A DNA stretch of 64,000 nucleotides from Flavobacterium sp. CF108 (lineage in GTDB: Bacteria; Bacteroidota; Bacteroidia; Flavobacteriales; Flavobacteriaceae). Where the stretch lies: NCBI RefSeq assembly GCF_900129795.1, contig NZ_FQWW01000001.1, positions 620,001 to 684,000 on the forward strand, given 5' to 3'. This document shows positions 52,543-61,928 of this stretch, one piece after another. Under the pieces are notes generated by a model. It was not told the DNA's origin and ran no database searches. It saw only the letters and a program-made list of their open reading frames with translations. Positions within the stretch are counted from its first letter, which is position 1. Each line of letters starts with the position of its first letter. The position numbers and the translations under genes were made by a program.

Positions 52543-52983
52543 TTATTTTTCAGCGATAATCTCGTATGGTAATTCAACGATAACATCTCTGTGTAAACGG
52601 ATGCTAGCTGTATATTTTCCTGTACGTTTTACGATACCACTAGTGATGAATTTTCTATCAATAGCGTTACCTGATTTCTCTAAAGCTTCAGCAATGTCAA
52701 TGTTTGTGATAGAACCAAAAAGTTTCTCTCCACCAGCTTTTGCAGTAAGTTTAATTTCAAGAGCTTTTAAAGTTTCAGCTAATGCTTTAGCATCAGCAAC
52801 CACTTTAGCTTCTTTATGTGCTCTTTGTTTTAGGTTTTCAGCTAAAACTTTTTTAGCAGAAGGAGTTGCTAATGAAGCAAAACCTTGAGGGATTAAAAAG
52901 TTACGACCGTAACCAGGTTTTACAGATACTACATCATCTTTAAATCCTAAGTTTTGTACGTCTTGTTTTAAAATAAGTTCCAT
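52543..52983 (-). CDS. rplI: 50S ribosomal protein L9
   Basis: The 146-residue protein matches L9. The N-terminal rRNA-binding domain shows MELILKQDVQNLGFKDDVVSVKPGYGRNFLIPQG. A long linker helix and the C-terminal domain with KLFGSITNIDIAEAL follow. It is the last gene of the ribosomal operon rpsF-rpsR-rplI. Confidence 0.98.
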   Translation of the reverse strand: MELILKQDVQNLGFKDDVVSVKPGYGRNFLIPQGFASLATPSAKKVLAENLKQRAHKEAKVVADAKALAETLKALEIKLTAKAGGEKLFGSITNIDIAEALEKSGNAIDRKFITSGIVKRTGKYTASIRLHRDVIVELPYEIIAEK

Positions 52984-53049
52984 GTTGTTGTCCTTATATT
53001 TTAGAAGTTAGGTTCTGATTGAACAGAAACCAGCGACTAGAGTTTTTAA

Positions 53050-53346
53050 TTATTTTAATAAATCGGCCACGTATGGCATTAAAGCTAAGTGACGAGCTCT
53101 TTTTACAGCTACAGAAACTTTTCTTTGGTATTTTAATGAAGTTCCAGTTAAACGACGAGGAAGAATTTTTCCTTGCTCATTTACGAATTTCAATAAGAAA
53201 TCAGCATCTTTATAATCGATGTATTTGATTCCTGATTTTTTGAAACGGCAATACTTTTTAGTTTTGTTAGTTTCAATGTTTAAAGGCGTTAAATATCTGA
53301 TATCTCCGTCTTTTTTTCCTTTTGCAGATTGCTCTATTGTAGACAT
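53050..53346 (-). CDS. rpsR: 30S ribosomal protein S18
   Basis: The 98-residue protein has the S18 core: [61 protein letters not shown]. The N-terminus is longer than in E. coli ([17 protein letters not shown]), as in other Bacteroidetes. S18 pairs with S6 on the 30S platform, and its gene is 5 bases downstream of rpsF. Confidence 0.98.
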
Positions 53347-53351
53347 AATGA

Positions 53352-53693
53352 TTAAGCTTTAGTAGATTTTAATTTTGCTCTTCTTCTCTCCGCCCATGAA
53401 ATAGCATGCTTGTCTAAACTTACAGTTAAGAAACGCATAACTCTTTCGTCACGTCTAAATTCAGTTTCAAAAGCAATTAGAACTTCTCCAGCTACTTTGA
53501 ACTCAAATAAGTGATAAAAACCACTTTTTTTGTTTTGGATTTCGTAAGCCATTTTTTTAAGACCCCAATCCTCTTTTGATACCATTTCAGCTCCTCTACT
53601 AGTAAGAAATTCTTCAAATTTCGTTACTGTTTCCTTCACCTGAACCTCAGATAAAACGGGATTTAAAATGAAAACAGTTTCATAATGATTCAT
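53352..53693 (-). CDS. rpsF: 30S ribosomal protein S6
   Basis: The 113-residue protein has the ferredoxin-like S6 fold: [30 protein letters not shown], then [24 protein letters not shown] and the C-terminal [16 protein letters not shown]. It heads the S6-S18-L9 operon, with a good promoter upstream. S6:S18 autoregulation of such leaders is known in other bacteria. I did not resolve that motif here. Confidence 0.98.
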
Positions 53694-53724
53694 AAATAAA
53701 AAATTTATTTGTTAAAATTGGGTG

Positions 53725-53754
53725 CAAAAGTAACCATTATTTTTAAATATACAA
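53725..53754 (-). promoter_or_regulatory. promoter of the rpsF operon
   Basis: On the minus strand TACTTTTG (53732-53725) matches TAnnTTTG exactly. A TTG (53754-53752) lies 19 bases upstream. It is the clearest promoter in the window. Confidence 0.75.
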
Positions 53755-53870
53755 CACATTTTTTCTTTTATTCGTCATAATGCAAAAATTATACGTCTAT
53801 TTTAGTTTTTTTTCCAAAAAAACTATACATTTACTACTGCTATCCTGAATTTATTCTAAATTTAAATGTT

Positions 53871-54569
53871 ATGAAACTAAACTGTGTTGTTGTGGATGAT
53901 AGTTCTATACAAAGGACAATTATTGCAAAATTAGTTAATAATCACCCAGGTTTGCACTTAATCGGGGATTTTTCTAATGCAATAGAAGCAAAAAGTTGTA
54001 TCTCATTAAATAATATCGACTTAATTTTTCTTGATATAGAAATGCCAGTCATTAATGGCTTTGATTTTCTTGATGGTTTAAAATCTAAACCACAAATTAT
54101 ATTTATCACTTCTAAAGCTGAATACGCATTAAAAGCTTTTGATTATGATGCCACTGATTATCTGCAAAAACCAATCGCTGTAGACCGTTTTAATGCTTCT
54201 GTAAAAAGAGCAATTGATATGCATTTGCTTAAAAAAGAAGTCAAAGAAGAAGAAGGCGAACATATTTTTATAAAAAGCAACCTCAAAAAACTTAAAATAT
54301 TCACTGCTAAAATCAAATGGATTGAAGCTTTTGGAGATTACGTAAGAGTTGTTACCGAAGACGATAGCAATCTTGTCCTTTCGACAATGAAATCTTTTGA
54401 AAATGATTTATCAAAAGACAAGTTCATTCGTGTACACAAATCGTATATTATTAATATTGATAAGGTAGAGCGCTTTAATAGTAAATTTGCAGAAATCGGA
54501 ATTACGAAAATTCCGCTTAGTCGAAACAAAAAGGAAGATTTAGTAAAAGCATTGTCGACATCTAATTAA
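53871..54569 (+). CDS. LytTR-family response regulator
   Basis: The 232-residue protein has a receiver domain with Asp9/Asp10, phospho-acceptor Asp55 in LIFLDIEMP and Lys in YLQKPI. A C-terminal LytTR DNA-binding domain (about 130-230) follows: IKSNLKKLKIFTAKIKWIEAFGDYVRVV and FIRVHKSYIINIDKVERF. It should bind a repeated upstream DNA site as a dimer after phosphorylation. No kinase gene is adjacent. It converges with priA and overlaps its end by four bases. Confidence 0.94.
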   Translation: MKLNCVVVDDSSIQRTIIAKLVNNHPGLHLIGDFSNAIEAKSCISLNNIDLIFLDIEMPVINGFDFLDGLKSKPQIIFITSKAEYALKAFDYDATDYLQKPIAVDRFNASVKRAIDMHLLKKEVKEEEGEHIFIKSNLKKLKIFTAKIKWIEAFGDYVRVVTEDDSNLVLSTMKSFENDLSKDKFIRVHKSYIINIDKVERFNSKFAEIGITKIPLSRNKKEDLVKALSTSN

Positions 54570-57013
54570 TAGAAATCGACATTGACAACAATTTTTATAG
54601 CTCTGTACTGAGCAACCGCTTCAAAACTATTCAACATTTTCTGAATAGTTTTTTTTGTGTTTCCTAAATGCAGGTTTTGCGGAATCTTAATTAAGATAGT
54701 CCTTATATATTCATTTCGAATTCTGCTAATGGCCGGCTCTTCCGGACCCAAAACAGGCATATTCAAGTTCTGACTTAAAACCTGATATAACCACATGGAC
54801 CCTTCTTTCAATTTATCAAAATCACGATGCTTTATCGTTAGTTTAATAATCCTGAAATAGGGCGGATATTTATAAATCTGTCTGTCATACAATTGCTCCT
54901 TATACATACCTATATAATTATGGTTTGTAACCTGCTGAATTGTATTGTGACTTGGATTATAGGTTTGAATAACAACTTTACCTTGTTTTTCTGATCTTCC
55001 TGCCCTTCCTGCAACTTGTGTCATCATTTGAAAACTTCGCTCAAAAGCCCTAAAATCGGGATGATGCAGCATATTATCCGCATTCATGATTCCAACCAAG
55101 CTTACGTTATCAAAATCTAAACCTTTGGCCAGCATTTGAGTTCCTACCAAAATATCAATTTCCCGATTTTTAAAGGTATCGATAATCTTTTCAAAACCGA
55201 ATTTGCCGCGAGTCGTATCCTGATCCATTCTTCCCGTTTTGGCTTTCGGAAAGAGCGATAACAACTCCTGCTCTATTTGTTCTGTCCCAAAACCTTTGGT
55301 TGTTAAATCAATGCTCGAACAGCTGTGACAATGCGTTGGTTTTGCAATCGAATACCCACAATAATGGCAGCGTAATTGATTTTTAAATTTATGAAAAGTC
55401 AAACTCACATCGCATTGCTGACAATGTGGTACGTGTCCACATGTGATACATTCTATTATAGGAGAATATCCCCTTCTGTTTTGAAACAAAATCACTTGTT
55501 CGCCTAGAGATAAAGCTTCGGCCATTTCTTCTATTAAAACATCGCTAAAATGCCCCGTCATTCGTTTTCTGAAATGCTTGTCTTTTAAGTCAACCAAAAC
55601 AACTTCTGGCATTCGAACATTTTTATAACGTTCTGTAAGCGTAACTAAACCGTATTTTTCGCTTTGGGTATTAAAATAGGTTTCAATACTTGGCGTTGCC
55701 GAGCCTAAAAGCACTTTAGCATTATGAAAATTTGCCAGAACAATAGCCGCATCTCTGGCGTGATATCTCGGCGCAGGATCTGTCTGTTTAAAAGTCTGCT
55801 CATGTTCTTCATCCACAATCAACAAACCAAGATCGTTGAAAGGTAAAAACAATGCCGACCTCGCTCCTATTACAATTTGTGCTTTCACTGAATTTTCGAG
55901 TGTTTGTTTCCAAACCTCAACTCTTTCATTATTACTGTATTTAGAATGAAAAACAGCTACTTTATCTCCAAAATGAAGTCGCAATCGTGAAACTAATTGT
56001 GTTGTAAGTGCAATTTCCGGAAGGAGATATAAAACCTGTCTTCCCGTTTGCAGATATTCTTCGATTAATTTAATGTAGATTTCTGTTTTTCCGCTTGAAG
56101 TAACGCCGTGAAGTAAGCAGACTTCTTTCTCAGAAAAACTCTCTTTTATTGCGGTAAAAGCATTTTGCTGTGCTTCACTTAGCTGTAATTCTTTATCTGA
56201 TTTTTCTCCGTTAAATAAAATACGATCTTGCTGTAAATAATACTCTTCAAAAATTTCATTCTTAACCAAAGTCTTCACAACGGCTGAAGTTGAGCCTGAA
56301 ACTTCCACCAGTTTATTAACTGTTATTGGCTTTTTTTCTGAAGCACTTATTTGAAAATATGCTAAAACAATTTCTTTTTGCTTATCACTTCTCAAAATAT
56401 CCAGCAAATTCGTCAAACCTTGATCTGTTTCGTATTGTGAATGTAATTTCACATATCGAACCAGTTTTGGTTTGTAGCTTTCTTTTATTTCTTCTTCTAA
56501 AACAATAATATCTCTTGCTATTAATTTTTGAAGAATTGGCAGGATGTTTTTTCTATTTAAGATTGAAGCAATTTCCTGAACTTTAAGTGAACTTTGATGC
56601 TGCAGTGCTTCGTAAACCAAAAATTCATCGTCAGAAAGTTCAGAATCATTGACAACAACTTCTGGTTTGTGCGAAACAATAGTTTCACTTTCTAATAATA
56701 ATCCAGTTGGGAAAGCTCCGCGATACACATCGCCAATACCACACATATAATAATTAGCAACCCAAAGCCAGTGCTTAATCTGGGTTTCGGTAGCAATTGC
56801 TTTTTCATCTAAAATTTGATGGATTTCTTTAGCCTCATATAATGTGGGCGCATTTTCATGTATATCTAATACAAGTGCTGTATATATTTTACTTTTACCA
56901 AAAGGCACCGCCACACGCATTCCCTTTTTTATAAAATGGAATTCGGCCTCAGAAACACGATATGTAAAGGTTTTTGCTAAGGAAAGCGGTAAAATAACTT
57001 CGATAAAAAACAT
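54566..57013 (-). CDS. priA: primosomal protein N' (replication restart helicase)
   Basis: The 815-residue protein has the PriA layout. An N-terminal 3' DNA-binding domain and a winged helix come first. The helicase core carries Walker A in HGVTSSGKTEIY and the DEEH box in LLIVDEEH. Paired zinc-binding Cys clusters follow (CITCGHVPHCQQCD, RCHYCGYS, THCHSCSS). Helicase motifs GTQMLAKGLDFDNV and QVAGRAGRSEKQG come after. It restarts stalled replication forks by loading the helicase. Confidence 0.97.
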   Translation of the reverse strand: MFFIEVILPLSLAKTFTYRVSEAEFHFIKKGMRVAVPFGKSKIYTALVLDIHENAPTLYEAKEIHQILDEKAIATETQIKHWLWVANYYMCGIGDVYRGAFPTGLLLESETIVSHKPEVVVNDSELSDDEFLVYEALQHQSSLKVQEIASILNRKNILPILQKLIARDIIVLEEEIKESYKPKLVRYVKLHSQYETDQGLTNLLDILRSDKQKEIVLAYFQISASEKKPITVNKLVEVSGSTSAVVKTLVKNEIFEEYYLQQDRILFNGEKSDKELQLSEAQQNAFTAIKESFSEKEVCLLHGVTSSGKTEIYIKLIEEYLQTGRQVLYLLPEIALTTQLVSRLRLHFGDKVAVFHSKYSNNERVEVWKQTLENSVKAQIVIGARSALFLPFNDLGLLIVDEEHEQTFKQTDPAPRYHARDAAIVLANFHNAKVLLGSATPSIETYFNTQSEKYGLVTLTERYKNVRMPEVVLVDLKDKHFRKRMTGHFSDVLIEEMAEALSLGEQVILFQNRRGYSPIIECITCGHVPHCQQCDVSLTFHKFKNQLRCHYCGYSIAKPTHCHSCSSIDLTTKGFGTEQIEQELLSLFPKAKTGRMDQDTTRGKFGFEKIIDTFKNREIDILVGTQMLAKGLDFDNVSLVGIMNADNMLHHPDFRAFERSFQMMTQVAGRAGRSEKQGKVVIQTYNPSHNTIQQVTNHNYIGMYKEQLYDRQIYKYPPYFRIIKLTIKHRDFDKLKEGSMWLYQVLSQNLNMPVLGPEEPAISRIRNEYIRTILIKIPQNLHLGNTKKTIQKMLNSFEAVAQYRAIKIVVNVDFY

Positions 57014-57059
57014 GTAGATATTTTAATAAAGATTGGAGAATATATTTGAACAAAAATAT

Positions 57060-57170
57060 TTAATTTCTTTCAAACCAGTTCTCCATTTGAATTCCGTCTA
57101 AAAGTTTAAAATCTTTAGTGTTATCAGTAACCAAAATCAATTGATTCTCAATTGTGGTTATCTTTTTATA
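57060..57170 (-). pseudogene. C-terminal remnant of a PIN-domain (VapC-like) toxin
   Basis: Only about 36 codons remain before TAA (57062-57060), and no start codon is left. They translate to ITTIENQLILVTDNTKDF, then KLLDGIQMENWFERN. This closely fits the end of VapC toxins (LVT.N..DF.....L..ENWF). The fragment follows directly, and overlaps in another frame, the end of the antitoxin gene, so a deletion appears to have removed the catalytic N-terminal part. Confidence 0.7.
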
Positions 57171-57361
57171 TCAGAAACAATTTCTTCTGCAGATTTTTCA
57201 GATGCAAAAGCTCCAAAAGATTTATAGAAATTATTCTCTTTCGATTTATTACTTTTAATAGACTTAGTTAATCGTTCTATAAGTTCAATTTTATTTGAAA
57301 AACTAAGTCCTTCAAATAAGTTTGAGTAGGTTTCCAATATATTTTTATCCGTTACAGTCAT
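57158..57361 (-). CDS. antitoxin-like protein of a broken VapBC-type pair
   Basis: I choose ATG 57361 (67 residues). It is preceded by AGAGGAGAT, one of the few Shine-Dalgarno-like sequences seen here. An eight-residue longer frame from the TTG at 57385 is less likely. The protein has MTVTDKNILETYSNLFEGLSF and IELIERLTKSIKSN, then FYKSFGAFASEKSAEEI, a pattern I know from Bacteroidetes antitoxins next to PIN toxins. The end SDIKR looks short by a few residues, consistent with the deletion that cut the toxin. Without a toxin it may be inert or repress its own promoter. Confidence 0.65.
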   Translation of the reverse strand: MTVTDKNILETYSNLFEGLSFSNKIELIERLTKSIKSNKSKENNFYKSFGAFASEKSAEEIVSDIKR

Positions 57362-57423
57362 ATCTCCTCTTATTAATTCAAACAAAATTAAACTATTTTT
57401 TTAACTACATCAGAATTTAATAG

Positions 57424-58176
57424 TTATCTGTTACTTTTTCCAGAAGATTTTTGAGCCAAATACTCATCAACCAATTTCAAAGTATGATTTAAAGATTCTG
57501 TATTAGTCCAGTCTTCATGACCCGGAATAATGTATTTTGGGTTCTTAAATTTTGCCTTCACTTTACCAATTGATTTTTTCCATTCTTTTACATCAGAATC
57601 TCCTAAATAACCAAGATCTTGAGCATCGGCACTTTTTATAAAACAAGCTCCGTAAAGCACCTTTTCTTTATTAAACCAAACTACAATATTGTCAGGCGCA
57701 TGACCTTTTCCCGGATAATAAACCTCAAAAGTATGCTGCCCGACTGTAAAAGTTTTATCATTTGGAATTATAAATTCTGCTCTCGGTTTATTCTCTTTTT
57801 TAAGAATATCATCTGTTAACTTAATCGAATACGTTTTGATTCCTTTTTTCTTGTAAAATTCAAATCCTCCGGCACGATCATCGTGAGAATGCGTTGCAAA
57901 AAGCATTATCACTTCTTTATTATGTTTTGCTTTTATGCTATCTAATAAAGGTTGAAACTGAGTTTCGTCCCAAGGTGCATCAAATAAAACAACACCTTTA
58001 TCTGTAACAAGATACATGGCATTGGCAGAAATCAACGTTCCCTTATAATCATGAAATGTTTTATAAACATAAAAGTCACCTGTAAGATGACTTATTGGTA
58101 ATGGCGAATTCTTCTTTTGTCCAAAACAGTTTAAGGTTATGACTAAGAATAAAACTATTGAAGCTAATTTTCGCAT
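57424..58176 (-). CDS. bla: subclass B1 metallo-beta-lactamase
   Basis: The 250-residue protein has a signal peptide (1-19). Zinc ligands of subclass B1 are intact: His96, His98 and His159 at the first site, and Asp100, Cys178 and His220 at the second. The landmarks are ATHSHDDRAGG, PGKGHAPDN, YGACFIKS and IPGHEDW. It hydrolyses beta-lactams in the periplasm, carbapenems probably included. Chromosomal enzymes of this subclass (JOHN, BlaB and IND types) are normal in flavobacteria, so this looks resident rather than acquired. It lies 11 bases after the DUF2147 gene, in an apparent operon with it and the BrkB-like gene. Confidence 0.93.
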   Translation of the reverse strand: MRKLASIVLFLVITLNCFGQKKNSPLPISHLTGDFYVYKTFHDYKGTLISANAMYLVTDKGVVLFDAPWDETQFQPLLDSIKAKHNKEVIMLFATHSHDDRAGGFEFYKKKGIKTYSIKLTDDILKKENKPRAEFIIPNDKTFTVGQHTFEVYYPGKGHAPDNIVVWFNKEKVLYGACFIKSADAQDLGYLGDSDVKEWKKSIGKVKAKFKNPKYIIPGHEDWTNTESLNHTLKLVDEYLAQKSSGKSNR

Positions 58177-58187
58177 TTAATTTTGAA

Positions 58188-58616
58188 TTAGTTTTTTATG
58201 CGTGTCCAGTATTGTGTTCTTCCCATAATAGAAATTCCAACATAGCCGCGAAGTTTTAATTTATCTGCAGAATCTAATGAGATATAACATTTGTATTTTT
58301 TACCGCTTGTTGGGTCTAAAATTGTCCCTCCGTTATATTCTGCACCGTCTTTTTTAAGACCATTTATAATGGTCATTCCTAAAATTGGTTTGTTTTTTTC
58401 GGTACCTTCACACTTTACACAAACATCTTTTTTATGATTCTCGCGAAGTATTTCTGTAATCTTCCCGTATATTTTTCCTGATTTTTCGTAAATCTCAACT
58501 ACAGATTTAGCTTCTCCCGTTTCATCATCTATGGTCTTCCATTTCCCTATAACACTTTGAGCCTGAATACTCATCGCAAAGAAAAAAACACCAATCGTTA
58601 ACATCCAATTTTTCAT
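58188..58616 (-). CDS. DUF2147 family secreted protein
   Basis: The 142-residue protein has a signal peptide (about 1-19, SIQAQS). The DUF2147 core follows: VIGKWKTIDDETGEAKSVVEIYEKSGKIYGKI, CVKCEGTEKNKPILGM, KKYKCYISL and LRGYVGISIMGRTQYWTRI. It probably folds as a small periplasmic beta-barrel. Its function is unknown. It starts one base after the BrkB-like gene and so is co-transcribed with it. Confidence 0.93.
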   Translation of the reverse strand: MKNWMLTIGVFFFAMSIQAQSVIGKWKTIDDETGEAKSVVEIYEKSGKIYGKITEILRENHKKDVCVKCEGTEKNKPILGMTIINGLKKDGAEYNGGTILDPTSGKKYKCYISLDSADKLKLRGYVGISIMGRTQYWTRIKN

Positions 58617-58617
58617 A

Positions 58618-59541
58618 TTATTTATTTTTTTTTTGTTTTAATTTTCTGATAGAAGCGTTCAATTCGAACCCTAAAAGCAGAATCATACAGTTTATCCAAA
58701 TATAAAACATTAGAATTAATAATGTTCCAATAGAACCATAAAGTTCGTTGTATTTTGAAAATTTTATAACCCAAATCCCAAAAAAGAACGAAGATATAAC
58801 AATTAGTATCGTTGTAAAAACAGATCCAATGCTTATAAAAGGTACTTTATTATACTGTTTTGTACCATAACGTAATAATATTGAAGATGTTATCAAAATC
58901 ATCAAGACAACGAATAAATATCGCCCTAAAATAATAAGCGGAATACGATCACTTAATACATCCTGAATGATTGTTTTTTGAATAAAAACCTCAAAAACAA
59001 CAATTGTAGCCACTGTTACAAACAATATTATTGTCATTAAAAGTGAAATTGCCAGTGCTACAAGATACTGACTAAAAAATCCACGTTTGTCAAATACGTG
59101 TTTAGACGATTCAAAACCGCTTAAAATTCCGTTAATACCATTTGCCATCAAAAAAATAGAAAGCAAAAATCCTGAAGATAATAAGCCTGAGTGACTATTA
59201 TTTAAGATATCGCTGATAATTTTACTAATCGCATCATAGGTATTTGGAGGAACGCCTTGCTGTACAAACTGCAAGAAATCATTTTGAAAATTATCTATAG
59301 GGATAAACGGAATTAAGTTTAAAATAAATAAAGCAAAAGGAAACAAGGCCATAAAAAAACTAAAAGAAACCGCACTTGCATGATACGAAAATGCCCCTTC
59401 AAGAATTCCTAAAGTGTACATTTCGAGTAAATCATACAAAGAAAATCCCTCTAACCAAGGGAGTTTTATTCTTTTAAAAAGTCGGGCTGCATTGCGTATT
59501 ACAGGCAGTTTTTCAATGCGCTCTTCTATTTCTTTCGACAT
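58618..59541 (-). CDS. YihY/BrkB-family inner membrane protein
   Basis: The 307-residue protein has the six-helix YihY/BrkB design. The conserved ASAVSFSFFMALFPFALFILNLIPFIP at the first helices is followed by SAxxGxxxx-like GINGILSGFESSKHVFDKR. Further helices come at about 160-190, 205-225, 235-255 and 270-295 (GSIGTLLILMFYIWINCMILLLGFELNA). Its function is uncertain; transport was proposed. It heads the apparent operon with the DUF2147 and metallo-beta-lactamase genes. Confidence 0.92.
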   Translation of the reverse strand: MSKEIEERIEKLPVIRNAARLFKRIKLPWLEGFSLYDLLEMYTLGILEGAFSYHASAVSFSFFMALFPFALFILNLIPFIPIDNFQNDFLQFVQQGVPPNTYDAISKIISDILNNSHSGLLSSGFLLSIFLMANGINGILSGFESSKHVFDKRGFFSQYLVALAISLLMTIILFVTVATIVVFEVFIQKTIIQDVLSDRIPLIILGRYLFVVLMILITSSILLRYGTKQYNKVPFISIGSVFTTILIVISSFFFGIWVIKFSKYNELYGSIGTLLILMFYIWINCMILLLGFELNASIRKLKQKKNK

Positions 59542-59547
59542 ATTTTT

Positions 59548-59641
59548 TTGATTTTAGATTTTAGAGTTCAGATTTTAGATTTATTTATAATCAATAGTTT
59601 TTAAAACCAAACTCATAACTTATAACTCAAAACTCATAACT
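59548..59641. repeat. AT-rich degenerate short tandem repeats
   Basis: The spacer between nadC and the BrkB-like gene is made of near-repeats: GATTTTAGATTTTAGAG and AACTCATAACTTATAACTCA. A similar patch (AATCTAAAATCTAAAATAA) lies at about 10850-10876 before the thioesterase gene. No gene or promoter was seen in them. Confidence 0.5.
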
Positions 59642-59644
59642 TCA

Positions 59645-60502
59645 CTAAAAAGCTTTTAAGCTCAAATCCATATTGTAAACAGAATGTGTTAAAGCGCCTG
59701 ATGAGATATAATTTACACCACATAAAGCATATTCACGAACAGTTTTTTCGCTAATATTCCCCGAAGATTCTGTCTGGCATTTTGTACCAATCAAATTTAC
59801 TGCCGTTTTTGTATCTGCATAATTAAAGTTATCAATCAGGATTCTATGAACGCCGTCGCTCAGTAAAATTTCTCTAATTTCATCCAGATTACGGGCTTCA
59901 ACAATGATTTTCAAATCCAGATTATTCTCTTTTAGATATTCTTTAGTTTTTGAAATAGCGCGTGTTATTCCGCCCGCAAAATCAATATGATTGTCTTTTA
60001 GCATAACCATATCATAAAGCGCAAAACGGTGATTTTCGCCTCCGCCTATTTTTACAGCCCATTTTTCGGCAACTCTAAAATTTGGCGTTGTTTTGCGTGT
60101 ATCTAATATTTTAGCGTTTGTTCCTTCTAAAAGTTTCATTAAATGTTTGGTTTTTGTCGCAATGGCAGACATACGCTGCATGGTGTTCAAAACCACTCTT
60201 TCGGCCTTTAAAATAGACTGTGAGCTTCCTGAAACTTCAAAAACAACTTCTCCATATTCTACATGCGTTCCGTCTTCAATAAAAGTTTTTACTTTTAGTT
60301 TTGGATCAACATGTGCAAATATCATTTTGGCAGCTTCAACACCGGCAATTATTCCCTGATCTTTTACCAATAATTTTGCCTGTCCATGTGCAGTATCCGG
60401 AATACAGGCAAGTGAGCTGTAATCGCCCGGACCAACATCTTCTCTAATGGCATTGCTTATCAAAAGTTGCAATTCTGCTTGAAATTGAGCTTCGCTTATC
60501 AT
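59645..60502 (-). CDS. nadC: nicotinate-nucleotide pyrophosphorylase (carboxylating)
   Basis: The 285-residue protein matches NadC. It shows AIREDVGPGDYSSLA, ERVVLNTMQRMSAIATKT, LDTRKTTPNFRVAEKWAVKIGGGENHRFALYDMVMLKDNHI and the C-terminal GVNYISSGALTHS. It converts quinolinate and PRPP to nicotinate mononucleotide, releasing CO2, in NAD synthesis. No nadA or nadB is in the window. Confidence 0.97.
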   Translation of the reverse strand: MISEAQFQAELQLLISNAIREDVGPGDYSSLACIPDTAHGQAKLLVKDQGIIAGVEAAKMIFAHVDPKLKVKTFIEDGTHVEYGEVVFEVSGSSQSILKAERVVLNTMQRMSAIATKTKHLMKLLEGTNAKILDTRKTTPNFRVAEKWAVKIGGGENHRFALYDMVMLKDNHIDFAGGITRAISKTKEYLKENNLDLKIIVEARNLDEIREILLSDGVHRILIDNFNYADTKTAVNLIGTKCQTESSGNISEKTVREYALCGVNYISSGALTHSVYNMDLSLKAF

Positions 60503-60798
60503 TTTTCTAATTTTAATAATATGCTAAATTAGAACTTATTTTATGGATTTAAAAGTTTACTTTCTGCGAAAAGTTATTTCAAACATTAAAATTTTATTTT
60601 TTAATCATTAAGATATAAAGAGAAATTAAGCATTCTTTTCTTTAAAATCACTTAATTTTCTAATTAAACCATAAACATAAGTTTTTCACTTTCAACCTTT
60701 AAAACAACAATCCTAAATATCGTTTATAAACTTAATATCTTAATGGTAAAAAAACTAAAAAACATTAAATATCTTTGAGGTTCAATCAAGCAAAATTT

Positions 60799-61899
60799 AT
60801 GGGATTAATTAAAGATATTTACTCGGTTTCTTTTTACGAAAAATTCAGTCAGGCTGTCGCCGAAGTGCATCCAACATTCAACAAACAAAAATTTATTGAG
60901 ACAATTTACGAAGGTGATTTTGCTCAAAAAGAATGGAAAGAAAGAATGAAACATACCACAGTTGTATTTCATCAATTTATGCCTCAAAATTTCCCTGAAG
61001 CCGTTTCCTTAATTGATAAAATTATTAAAAACCTAAAGAAAAATAATTTTGCAGACAGCAATCTGGCTTTCATTTTCTTTGCCGATTATATCGAAATGTA
61101 CGGTTTAAACGATTTTAAAACTTCGGCGAAAGCCTTTGTTTCAATAACACAGTTTATAAGCTGTGAGTTTGCCGTTCGTCCTTTCATTTTAAAATATAAA
61201 GAACAAATGATCGAAGAGATGACAAAATGGTCTCTGCACGAAAATCACCATGTTCGAAGATTAGCCAGCGAAGGTTCCCGCCCGAGATTACCGTGGGCTA
61301 TGGCAATTCCGTTTTTGAAAAAAGATCCTTCTTCTATTCTTCCAATATTAGAAAATCTAAAAAATGATCCTTCAGAATATGTCCGCAGAAGTGTTGCCAA
61401 TAACTTAAATGATATTGCAAAAGATAATCCTCAAATTGTGTTAGAAATCGCCAATAAATGGAAAGGACATAGCAAGGAAACCGACGGAATTATTAAACAC
61501 GGCTGCAGAACTTTATTGAAACAAGGACATCCTGAAATTTTAGGTCATTATGGTTTAGAAAGCACCAATATTGAGCTTTCTTCTTTTGAAATTAAAACGC
61601 CTATTGTAAAAATTGGAGATTATTTACAGTTTCAATTTCACTTAAATAATAAAAACGAAGAACCAAAAACAATCCGTTTAGAATATGCAGTTCATTATAA
61701 AAAAGCAAAAGGACATTTGGCGAAAAAAGTCTTCAAAATCAGTGAGAAAATTTATCAGCCGAATCAATTAACTAAAATCGAAAGAAATCAGTCTTTTAAA
61801 TTAATTACGACACGAGTTTTTCATACTGGAGCACATCAGTTGTCGATTATTATTAATGGAACGGAGAGTGAGGTTTTGGAATTTGAATTAGTCGATTAA
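60799..61899 (+). CDS. DNA alkylation repair (AlkD/HEAT-like) protein
   Basis: I choose ATG 60799 (366 residues). The longer frame from TTG 60775 starts inside TATCTTTG (60770-60777), which looks like the -7 promoter element. The protein is built of HEAT-type helical repeats: MGLIKDIYSVSFYEKFSQAVAEV, SLHENHHVRRLASEGSRPRLPW, SEYVRRSVANNLNDIA. This matches AlkD-like DNA glycosylases of the DNA-alkylation-repair superfamily. The C-terminal 110 residues form a beta-rich part (IKTPIVKIGDYLQFQFHLNNK) typical of long members. Whether it excises alkylated bases is inferred. Confidence 0.88.
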   Translation: MGLIKDIYSVSFYEKFSQAVAEVHPTFNKQKFIETIYEGDFAQKEWKERMKHTTVVFHQFMPQNFPEAVSLIDKIIKNLKKNNFADSNLAFIFFADYIEMYGLNDFKTSAKAFVSITQFISCEFAVRPFILKYKEQMIEEMTKWSLHENHHVRRLASEGSRPRLPWAMAIPFLKKDPSSILPILENLKNDPSEYVRRSVANNLNDIAKDNPQIVLEIANKWKGHSKETDGIIKHGCRTLLKQGHPEILGHYGLESTNIELSSFEIKTPIVKIGDYLQFQFHLNNKNEEPKTIRLEYAVHYKKAKGHLAKKVFKISEKIYQPNQLTKIERNQSFKLITTRVFHTGAHQLSIIINGTESEVLEFELVD

Positions 61900-61928
61900 T
61901 ATTAAATTATAATCTAAAAAAAATTAAA

